A DNA stretch of 64,000 bases, from the NCBI GenBank assembly GCA_044464765.1, contig JBIQKZ010000013.1:1-64000 (forward strand), read 5' to 3'. The notes under the pieces were generated by a model that made no database searches, was not told the DNA's origin, and saw nothing but the letters and a program-made list of their open reading frames with translations. Each line of letters begins with the position of its first letter. The first letter of the stretch is position 1. A program made the position numbers and the translations under genes. Shown piece by piece: positions 27,187 to 34,131 of the stretch. Source of the stretch: JBIQKZ01 sp044464765 (lineage in GTDB: Bacteria > Pseudomonadota > Gammaproteobacteria > Burkholderiales > Burkholderiaceae_B).

Positions 27187-27238
27187 CTTAGCAGCTTAGA
27201 CCGGCGACCCCACATTTATCGCTCCATAGGAATTCATC

Positions 27239-27502
27239 ATGAAAGAAGGCATCCACCCAGAATACCGCGAAGTGGTTTTTCTGGATCAGCAGACCGGCAA
27301 CAAGTTTATTTCGCGCTCCACACTGAATAGCCGTGAAACCGTCGAACTGGACGGCAAGACCTATCCTTTGTTCAAATGCGAAGTTACCTCCGAGTCTCAC
27401 CCCTTCTACACCGGCGCACAAACCCGCATCGTCGAAACCGGCCGTGTGGAAAAGTTCCGTGCCCGCTTTGCACGCACAGCCGGCGCGGCAAAAAAGGCCT
27501 AA
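27239..27502 (+). CDS. rpmE2: 50S ribosomal protein L31 type B
   Basis: An 87-residue L31 of type B. It begins MKEGIHPEYREVVFLDQQ and has SRSTLNSRETVELDGKTYPLFKCEVTSESHPFYTG. The zinc-ribbon cysteines of type A L31 are absent; a single Cys remains. Type B proteins are usually the zinc-independent alternative made under zinc limitation, often under Zur, but I see no convincing Zur box upstream. AGGA at 27227-27230 supports the start. It stands alone between radC and the glycosyltransferase gene with its own promoter and terminator. Confidence 0.95.
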   Translation: MKEGIHPEYREVVFLDQQTGNKFISRSTLNSRETVELDGKTYPLFKCEVTSESHPFYTGAQTRIVETGRVEKFRARFARTAGAAKKA

Positions 27503-27518
27503 CACGCCAGTCCGCCGT

Positions 27519-27569
27519 TTGGCGACCTGTGTCGCCAATGCGAAAAGGCAGCCTCAGGGCTGCCTTTTT
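27519..27569 (+). terminator. Double hairpin terminator after rpmE2
   Basis: A perfect 8-bp hairpin (TTGGCGAC / GTCGCCAA, 27519-27538) is followed by AAAAGGCAGCC-TCAG-GGCTGCCTTTTT at 27543-27569, an 11-bp stem with a T-run, a strong intrinsic terminator. Confidence 0.88.
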
Positions 27570-27612
27570 AATTTAAGATGGCCCTGTTTCCCCGTTTAGA
27601 CTTTTACTGTGC

Positions 27613-29373
27613 GTGTCCGTGGTCACTCAAGATTCCCGCTCCACTCCTGCGCGACTGACCGCGCCGGCAACAACGAAACTGCCCCGGCTGTTCCTGCTGG
27701 CGCTGGGGGTTGTGTATATTTTTGCGGGACTATTCTTCAGGGACCCCTGGAAGACCGACGACGTTGCCGGCCTGGCCACCATGCTGACGGCGCTCAACGG
27801 CCCCGCTTCGGCCTGGTTGCTGCCCCAGATCGGCGATCTGGCCTATGCCGAAAACGGACCATTGATCACCTGGGTGGGCGCTGCCAGCCTATGGCTGTTT
27901 CAGCCATTATTTGAACCCTTCACCACCCCGCTGAACGCCCACATCATTGCATCACGTCTGCCCAACCTTTTATGGTTCGGACTGATTACCGGGTCCGTCT
28001 GGTATGGCACCTACCTGCTGGGCCGCCGGCCGGAACCACAGCCGCTGGCTTTGCCCTTCGGCGGCGAACCCACGGTACGCGACTATGGACGCATGATTGC
28101 CGATGCCGCACTCCTGTTGCTCCTGGCCACCGCCGGGATCATGTGGCGGCTGCACGAAACATCCGAAGTTCCCGCCCTTATCGCCTTTCAAGCCCTGTCG
28201 TTCTATGCCGTGGCACGCATGCTGGACCATCCGTTGTCGGGCGCCATCACGCTTGGTGTCGCGCTTGCCGCCGCATTTCTTGCGCGCGGCTGGGTAGGCG
28301 CGCTGCCAATCATGCTGGCCGCGCCCTTCGCGTTTTTTCCCCGCAGCCCGCTGTGGCCCAACAAACACTGGTTGATCATTTCGGCTGTCATCGCTGCCGC
28401 CCTTATCCTGGTGTGGTGGATTCCCGCAAGCAACCAAGGCCCTTACTGGACCCGCACGTGGCTGCTCTGGAATGCACAGTCCTTCGCCTGGCCTCGCTAC
28501 GGGGAAATTCTTAGTATTCTGCGCGACCTCCCGTGGTTTCTGTGGCCAACCTGGCCCTTTGGGCTGCTGGCGATCTGGAGTTGGCGATCCTGGCTGTTCG
28601 CTCCCCATATCTGGGTTCCGCTGGTATTTGCGGCTTGCCCGCTACTCGTCATGTTCTTCCTGGCCGACCCTTTCGAGCCCGAGTACAGTCTGATGGCGGT
28701 CCCCGTTGCCGTCCTGGCGGCCTTTTCCCTACCCACCCTGCGTCGCGGCGTCGTCAACTCGTTGGACTGGTTCGCCGTCATGTGCTTTTCCCTGACGGCG
28801 ACCACCGTCTGGCTGGGATGGATCGCACTGCAGATCGGCTGGCCGCATCAAATCGCCCACAATATCGCCCGTCAAACCCAAGGCTACAACGCCTATATTT
28901 CCTGGCCGGAAGTCGCCATTGCTTTGGCTGGAACGGTGGCCTGGATTGTCATGGTGCACTGGCGCCTTAGCACCAAACCAGCCGCTTTGTGGCGCGGCAC
29001 CGTGCTTTCAGCGGGCGGCATCATCACCACCTGGCTCTTGCTGGTCACCCTTTGGATGCCCGCCCTCGATTACGTGCGCAGCTATCGCCCTGTTTCCGCA
29101 CAATTGGCCCAGGCAATCGCCACCCATAAGCAGCCCAACGAATGTGTGCGCAGCATGTCGCTGGGAACCGGTCAGCGAGCGTCCTTCCTGGTGTTTGACA
29201 ATCTTAATTTCAGTTTCAGCGCCAGTTGCCCGCTCATCCTGCACCAGACAACCCCCGACACCGCCAACGACCTCATTCCAGGCCTTGACGGGAATGTCAC
29301 CGTGCTCTGGGAAGGCAAGCGCGGCGCCGAACGTCGTGAAATATTTCGACTTTTGCGCGTCTCGAATCAATGA
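27613..29373 (+). CDS. GT-C family membrane glycosyltransferase (ArnT/PMT-like)
   Basis: A 586-residue integral membrane protein with about 12 helices. The first periplasmic loop carries DPWKTDDVAGLATML (about residues 36-50), where the acidic pair resembles the catalytic Asp/Glu of GT-C enzymes that use polyprenyl-phosphate sugars. A soluble tail of about 100 residues follows the last helix. It starts with GTG at 27613 without a strong ribosome-binding site. A role in adding a sugar to lipid A or another envelope component is likely, but donor and acceptor are unknown. It overlaps the MATE gene by 4 bp. Confidence 0.75.
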   Translation: MSVVTQDSRSTPARLTAPATTKLPRLFLLALGVVYIFAGLFFRDPWKTDDVAGLATMLTALNGPASAWLLPQIGDLAYAENGPLITWVGAASLWLFQPLFEPFTTPLNAHIIASRLPNLLWFGLITGSVWYGTYLLGRRPEPQPLALPFGGEPTVRDYGRMIADAALLLLLATAGIMWRLHETSEVPALIAFQALSFYAVARMLDHPLSGAITLGVALAAAFLARGWVGALPIMLAAPFAFFPRSPLWPNKHWLIISAVIAAALILVWWIPASNQGPYWTRTWLLWNAQSFAWPRYGEILSILRDLPWFLWPTWPFGLLAIWSWRSWLFAPHIWVPLVFAACPLLVMFFLADPFEPEYSLMAVPVAVLAAFSLPTLRRGVVNSLDWFAVMCFSLTATTVWLGWIALQIGWPHQIAHNIARQTQGYNAYISWPEVAIALAGTVAWIVMVHWRLSTKPAALWRGTVLSAGGIITTWLLLVTLWMPALDYVRSYRPVSAQLAQAIATHKQPNECVRSMSLGTGQRASFLVFDNLNFSFSASCPLILHQTTPDTANDLIPGLDGNVTVLWEGKRGAERREIFRLLRVSNQ

Positions 29374-30809
29374 AACCACGCCGCGCGCGTACGTCCCGAA
29401 CGCTGGCCCACCATATCCGGGAAACATTGCGCCAGGCCTGGCCAGTACTGATCAGCGCATGGGCGGGCATCGTCTTCGGCGTCATCGACACCGCCATGGC
29501 AGGCCATGCAAGCGCAGCCGACTTGCAAGCGATGTCGTTGGCCGTCTCCATCTACATCACCGTCTTTGTCGGCCTGATGGGGGTCGTGCACGCCTTGATC
29601 CCTATCATTGGCCAACATTTCGGGGCCCAGCGGCACCACGACGTGGGCCGCGCTTGGGGCCAGGGCGTTTGGCTGGCGATCGGCCTGTCGGTCGTGGGCG
29701 GCGTCGTCATGCTGTTTCCCGACGCCTGGCTCTCGCTCTCGGGGGACGTCGAGCCCCAGGTACGCGACGGCGTCACCTGGTATTTGCGCGCCTTGGTGCT
29801 CGCCCTGCCTGCGACGCTGGTTTTCCGCACTATTTATGCCCTGGGCACGGCGGTTTCCCGCCCCAAGGTTGTCATGACCATCAACCTGGTCAGCATCGGT
29901 TTCAAGGCCTTCTTCAACTGGATTTTCATTTTCGGCAAGCTCGGCATTCCCGCCTTGGGAGCGGCCGGCGCCGGGGTCTCCACCGCCATCACAGGCTGGC
30001 TCTGCCTGGCAGCCGGGCTCTGGATCTTATGGCATGACGAATTCTTCCGTCAGTTCCGGCCCACGCTGGACCGGCCCCGCTGGACCGCGTTGAAGGAATT
30101 GCTGCGACTGGGCTTGCCGATGGGGGGATCCTACCTGGTAGAGGTCTGCGCCTTCAGTTTCATGGCCTTGCTGATTGCCCGCGAGGGAATGTATGTCACC
30201 GGCGGACATCAGATCATGGCCAATCTTGCGGCGCTGTGCTACATGATGCCGATGGCGGTGGGTATAGCCTCGGCCTCGCTCACCGCCCAGGCCATTGGCG
30301 CCGGCGACCTGCGCCGCGCCCGCCAGACAGGCACAGCGGGGCTGCTCATCGTCTTCACAGGGGCGGTTATTACGGCAATCGCGCTGGTGGTCGGCCGACC
30401 CGTCATCCTGGCAGCGTATACCGACAACCTGAAGGTCGCTGCGGTGGCGGCCACCTTGCTCCAGATCCTCCCATTCTTCCACTTATGCGATGCAATGCAG
30501 TGTGTTAATTCCTATTTGCTACGCGCCTATAAGGTGGCCGTCGTTCCCATGCTTCTGCAGGTGGTGGCGCTTACCGGCATCGGTCTGATTGGAGGTTGGT
30601 GGCTGGGCTTTGGGCCGGCCGCCGGCGCTTTGCTGCCCATCATTAACGTCGTCATGCCCGGCGCGCCAGTGGGCGCGGCCAGCATGTGGCTGATGGCGCT
30701 TGGCGGGCTGGCATTATCCGCTGTGCTGTTATACGGCTGGTATTTGCATATCGTCAGGCAGTTCGCCCGCCGTCATTACGCTGCCCTTCGTCGGCGGCCC
30801 GCCGCATAA
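29370..30809 (+). CDS. MATE family efflux transporter
   Basis: A 479-residue polyspecific exporter with 12 predicted helices in two homologous halves. The N-terminal half shows RQAWPVLISAWAGIVFGVIDTAMAGH and the second half LLRLGLPMGGSYLVEVCAFSF, the matching opening of MATE repeats. NorM-type members use Na+ or H+ gradients to expel cationic compounds. Its start overlaps the glycosyltransferase stop as ATGA, so the two are made from one message, perhaps because both act at the envelope. Substrate unknown. Confidence 0.92.
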   Translation: MKPRRARTSRTLAHHIRETLRQAWPVLISAWAGIVFGVIDTAMAGHASAADLQAMSLAVSIYITVFVGLMGVVHALIPIIGQHFGAQRHHDVGRAWGQGVWLAIGLSVVGGVVMLFPDAWLSLSGDVEPQVRDGVTWYLRALVLALPATLVFRTIYALGTAVSRPKVVMTINLVSIGFKAFFNWIFIFGKLGIPALGAAGAGVSTAITGWLCLAAGLWILWHDEFFRQFRPTLDRPRWTALKELLRLGLPMGGSYLVEVCAFSFMALLIAREGMYVTGGHQIMANLAALCYMMPMAVGIASASLTAQAIGAGDLRRARQTGTAGLLIVFTGAVITAIALVVGRPVILAAYTDNLKVAAVAATLLQILPFFHLCDAMQCVNSYLLRAYKVAVVPMLLQVVALTGIGLIGGWWLGFGPAAGALLPIINVVMPGAPVGAASMWLMALGGLALSAVLLYGWYLHIVRQFARRHYAALRRRPAA

Positions 30810-30835
30810 CCCTGAGAAAAACCGGGCCGCTGGTT

Positions 30836-30876
30836 AAGCCGACACGGCTTTGGGCCGGCAATGCCGCAGCTTTTTT
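30836..30876. terminator. Possible terminator between MATE and cfa
   Basis: AAGCCG-ACA-CGGCTT at 30836-30850 is followed by TTGGG, then a GC-rich stretch and TTTTTT at 30871-30876. The stem is short and the T-run distant, so this is only a candidate for the plus strand. Confidence 0.35.
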
Positions 30877-30877
30877 G

Positions 30878-32197
30878 CTAGCCGTAAATGTAGTTGCGGC
30901 GCCACGGATAGCCAAGGTCGGCCGGATGATCCAGTTCGTCGCGCCGCCCGGTTGCCTTGTGCTGAATAAGCACCTGATGCAAAGCGATCCAGCCGTGCTC
31001 GAAGCCCATGGCGCACCCCGCCAGATAGACGCGATACGCGCGCAAGGACTTTTCGGCGTTTGGCCCCGTCAGGCTTGCCCGGGCCTTGTCCAACTGGGCC
31101 TCAAGCGCATCGCTCCAGGCCCACAGCGTGCGGGCATAATGAGGCCGGAGGTTTTCTACATCCACATCTTCGAGGCCGGCTTCGGCAATCTGAGCCAGCT
31201 CGTTGCTGATATGGGTAAGCTCGCCGCCCGGGAAGATATATTTCTCGATGAACTGGCCCATGCCCGCGCCCACCTCAGCGTTATAAACGCCGCCGGCAGT
31301 AATGCCGTGGTTCATGATCAGGCCACCCGGACGCAACAGGCGACGCAGCTTCGCAAAGTACCCGCCCAACTGCGCTCGCCCAACGTGTTCGAACATGCCC
31401 ACGGAAGCGATCTTATCGTAGGGCTGTGCCTCGTCCAGTTCGCGGTAGTCGAGCAGCGTCATGCGAACCCGCCCCGACAAGCCTTTTTCCTGGATGAGTC
31501 GATTGACGTAGGCATGCTGGTTCTTGGACAAGGTAATGCCCGTTGCGTCCACGCCGTAGTTCTCGGCTGCCCAAAGCAATAGCCCACCCCAACCGGCGCC
31601 GATATCCAGGAAGCGTTCGCCTTCGTGCAAACGCAGCTTGCGGCAGATATGATCAAGCTTGGCTTCCTGTGCCTGGGCGATGGTGAAGTCGGGCTCACGA
31701 TAATACGCGCAGGAATAGACCCTGCGGGGATCAAGCCATAACTGATAGAACTCGTCGGACAAATCGTAGTGAAACTGGATCTGGCGCGCATCGCGCGACA
31801 GTGAATGGCGAGACACCGATACAAAATGACGCACCATGCTGGTAAACCAGTTGCCTTTGGCCTGGTCAACCGGGTTATCAGGCAAAATGGATGCAGCCAG
31901 TTCCATCAGGTCGCGCATCGAACCTTCAAAGTCCATCTTCCCTTCGACGTAGTCTTCACCCAGCTTGCCGGATTCCCCCGACGCAAGATGCATAAGCGTC
32001 GCATTGTCTTTTACAATCAACCGCATTTTGGCGTGCGCGGGACCGGCCGTCCCTCCGCCTGGCAAAGTTACCTGGACCGGCAATGGCAAAGACGCCAGCT
32101 TTTTCTCTACTAAAGACAAGACCGCACTCACGTTCCACTCCCTATAGCTAAAATCAAACTCTTCATATAATTTGTGGCTTATTGGCTGATAAGTCAA
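30878..32197 (-). CDS. cfa: Cyclopropane-fatty-acyl-phospholipid synthase
   Basis: A CFA synthase of about 439 residues that adds a methylene group from S-adenosylmethionine to unsaturated phospholipid acyl chains at the inner membrane. The SAM site is FLDIGAGWGGLLLWAAENYG (about 197-216). YSCAYY keeps the conserved active-site Cys, and the SVGMFEHVG and NHGITAGG segments are typical. The only start that keeps the N-terminal ISHKLYEEFDFSYREWN is a TTG at 32197 with a poor ribosome-binding site; a GTG at about residue 24 is the alternative. The region upstream overlaps the leader of the divergent exporter gene. Confidence 0.92.
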   Translation of the reverse strand: MTYQPISHKLYEEFDFSYREWNVSAVLSLVEKKLASLPLPVQVTLPGGGTAGPAHAKMRLIVKDNATLMHLASGESGKLGEDYVEGKMDFEGSMRDLMELAASILPDNPVDQAKGNWFTSMVRHFVSVSRHSLSRDARQIQFHYDLSDEFYQLWLDPRRVYSCAYYREPDFTIAQAQEAKLDHICRKLRLHEGERFLDIGAGWGGLLLWAAENYGVDATGITLSKNQHAYVNRLIQEKGLSGRVRMTLLDYRELDEAQPYDKIASVGMFEHVGRAQLGGYFAKLRRLLRPGGLIMNHGITAGGVYNAEVGAGMGQFIEKYIFPGGELTHISNELAQIAEAGLEDVDVENLRPHYARTLWAWSDALEAQLDKARASLTGPNAEKSLRAYRVYLAGCAMGFEHGWIALHQVLIQHKATGRRDELDHPADLGYPWRRNYIYG

Positions 32198-32281
32198 TCC
32201 CGATGTGCGCCTGGTAGCGCGCCAACGGGTTCGCCGTCAATTTATCATCAAACATTCCCTTGCGGGGCGTTAAAGCACTAC

Positions 32282-33475
32282 ATGTCTTCTGCGAATCTGA
32301 ACAACGGCATACCCGGTTGGCTCTGGCTGATGGGGGCCATGACAGCACTTGGCCCTTTGGCCATCGACATGTATCTGCCCGCATTTCCTTCGATAGTTCA
32401 ATCCCTTAGCGCGACTCAGGGGCAGGTCGAACGCACCTTGGCGAGCTACCTTCTGGGCCTGGCGCTGGCGCAAATCGCCTACGGCCCCATTACGGATCGT
32501 TATGGAAGGAAAAAGCCGCTACTGGCCGGTCTGATCATTTTTACCGTTGCATCGGTTGGCTGCGCACTGACGGGCGACATCGAACACCTGACCTACTGGC
32601 GGATCGCCCAGGCCTTTGGCGGAGCGGCGGGCATCGTCATTCCGCGCGCCGTCATCCGCGACAACCTGAACACCCGCGACGCTTCCAAGGCATTGTCCCT
32701 GCTCATCCTCATCATGGGCGTGACGCCCATACTAGGCCCGATACTGGGCGGCCAAGTGCTGTTGTTCGTTGGCTGGCGCGGTATCTTCGGCATCATGACC
32801 GTAGTGGGAGCCGCCCTGCTGACCGCCTCGATCTTCACCATGAAGGAAACCCTGCCTCCCGAGAATGTCATCGGCCTGAAAGTTTCGACCATCGGTCGCA
32901 ATTACTGGGGCTTGCTGCGCGACCGGCAGTTCATCTGCTATTCGCTTGCCGGCGGCTTTGGTTCTGCTGGTCTGTTCACCTACATCGCCGGCTCCCCGCG
33001 TATTTTCATGGATGTCTACGACGTCGATCCACAATACTTCGCCATTCTGTTCGGCCTCAATGCCGCTGCGCTGATTTTCACCTCCCAGATCAGCGCGCGC
33101 CTGCTCAACCGCCACAGCCCCGAAAAACTGCTCAAGAAGGCCCAAATCGCCATCGTGCTGGCCTCGCTGGCGGGGGTAACGCTGACACTGTTGGGTTGGC
33201 TTGACCTGACCCTGCTGATGGCCTGCCTGATGGCCTTCATGGCCAGCCAGGGGTTCGTCAATCCCAATGCGGCCGCCCTGGCGCTGGCAAAACAAGGGGG
33301 CCGTCTGGGTGTCGCCTCGGCCATGATGGGCACGGTCCAGATGCTGTGCGGAGCCGCCGCCGGGCTGAGCATCAGCCATTGGCAATCAGAAACCGCCCTG
33401 CCGCTAACCGGGCTGCTGGCGGGATGCGCCGTACTTTCGTGGCTATTTGGACGCATTGCGCTTCGAGCCGCTTGA
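32282..33475 (+). CDS. Bcr/CflA family drug exporter (MFS)
   Basis: A 397-residue major facilitator protein with 12 helices. MAAMTALGPLAIDMYLPAFP-like sequence at residues 17-33, DRYGRKKPLLAGL in the loop between helices 2 and 3, and AVIRDNLNTRDASKALSLL after helix 5 mark the Bcr/CflA branch, which exports bicyclomycin, chloramphenicol and similar compounds. I used the ATG at 32282, at the start of the hydrophobic core; the longer frame overlaps the cfa 5' end. The stop codon lies inside the -35 box of the rpmB promoter. Confidence 0.9.
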   Translation: MSSANLNNGIPGWLWLMGAMTALGPLAIDMYLPAFPSIVQSLSATQGQVERTLASYLLGLALAQIAYGPITDRYGRKKPLLAGLIIFTVASVGCALTGDIEHLTYWRIAQAFGGAAGIVIPRAVIRDNLNTRDASKALSLLILIMGVTPILGPILGGQVLLFVGWRGIFGIMTVVGAALLTASIFTMKETLPPENVIGLKVSTIGRNYWGLLRDRQFICYSLAGGFGSAGLFTYIAGSPRIFMDVYDVDPQYFAILFGLNAAALIFTSQISARLLNRHSPEKLLKKAQIAIVLASLAGVTLTLLGWLDLTLLMACLMAFMASQGFVNPNAAALALAKQGGRLGVASAMMGTVQMLCGAAAGLSISHWQSETALPLTGLLAGCAVLSWLFGRIALRAA

Positions 33476-33501
33476 TAAGACAAGCAAATTCGTTGTAGAA
33501 T
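33472..33501 (+). promoter_or_regulatory. Predicted promoter for rpmB-rpmG
   Basis: TTGATA at 33472-33477, which includes the stop codon of the exporter gene, and TAGAAT at 33496-33501 are 18 bp apart. The transcript would begin about 35 bp before rpmB. Confidence 0.6.
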
Positions 33502-33542
33502 GCTAGGCTTTACGGCAGAAAGAACACTTAAGAGGCACTATT

Positions 33543-33779
33543 ATGGCACGCGTATGCCAAGTTACCGGCAAAGGCCCGATGGTGGGCAACAATGTTTCGC
33601 ACGCGAACAACAAAACCAAGCGTCGCTTTTTACCCAACCTGCAATCGCGCCGCTTCTGGGTCGAAAGTGAAAACCGCTGGGTTCGCCTGCGCGTCACCGC
33701 CAGCGCTATGCGCACCATCGACAAAAACGGCATCGATGCCGTTCTGGCCGACCTGCGCGCCCGCGGCGAAGTCGCCTAA
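33543..33779 (+). CDS. rpmB: 50S ribosomal protein L28
   Basis: A 78-residue L28: MARVCQVTGKGPMVGNNVSHANNKTKRRFLPNLQ at the N-terminus and LRVTASAMRTIDKNGIDAVL near the C-terminus are conserved through the family, and length equals E. coli L28. It is followed 48 bp later by rpmG, its standard operon partner. Confidence 0.97.
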   Translation: MARVCQVTGKGPMVGNNVSHANNKTKRRFLPNLQSRRFWVESENRWVRLRVTASAMRTIDKNGIDAVLADLRARGEVA

Positions 33780-33827
33780 CCGAAGTCGCCCAACACACGC
33801 TAGCGAACTTACTTTCAGGAGCTCATC

Positions 33828-33998
33828 ATGGCAACCAAAGGCGTACGCGAGAAGATCAAGCTCGAATCCACCGCGGGTACGGGTCACTTCTACACGACCA
33901 CAAAGAACAAGCGCAACATGCCCGAAAAAATGCTGATCAAGAAATTTGATCCCGTTGCGCGCAAGCACGTCGATTACAAAGAAACCAAGCTCAAGTAA
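33828..33998 (+). CDS. rpmG: 50S ribosomal protein L33
   Basis: A 56-residue L33 beginning MATKGVREKIKLESTAGTGH and ending in the typical Lys-rich tail (ARKHVDYKETKLK). It has TTTKNKRNMPEKMLIKKFDP in the middle and no zinc cysteines, as in the E. coli type. AGGAG at 33817-33821 supports the ATG. It forms an operon with rpmB and is closed by a strong terminator. Confidence 0.96.
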   Translation: MATKGVREKIKLESTAGTGHFYTTTKNKRNMPEKMLIKKFDPVARKHVDYKETKLK

Positions 33999-34015
33999 TC
34001 TGACGCCTTGTCCAG

Positions 34016-34040
34016 AACCCTGCCCCGGCAGGGTTTTTTT
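34016..34040 (+). terminator. Intrinsic terminator after rpmG
   Basis: AACCCTGCC and GGCAGGGTT form a 9-bp stem with a 2-base spacer (CC), followed by TTTTT and G-TTT. It begins 18 bp after the rpmG stop. Confidence 0.85.
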
Positions 34041-34085
34041 GTTTGTGCGCCCGGCCCGCCGGAAGCACGCCGCCAGGCCACGCTC

Positions 34086-34091
34086 TATAAT
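34086..34091 (+). promoter_or_regulatory. Possible -10 element of the leuS promoter
   Basis: A perfect TATAAT lies 41 bp before the leuS start and just after the rpmG terminator. The -35 region (AAGCAC-like) is poor, so assignment rests on position and the -10 alone. Confidence 0.45.
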
Positions 34092-34131
34092 GCAGGGTTT
34101 GCATCCATCCATTAAAAAGAAGCCAGAAATC

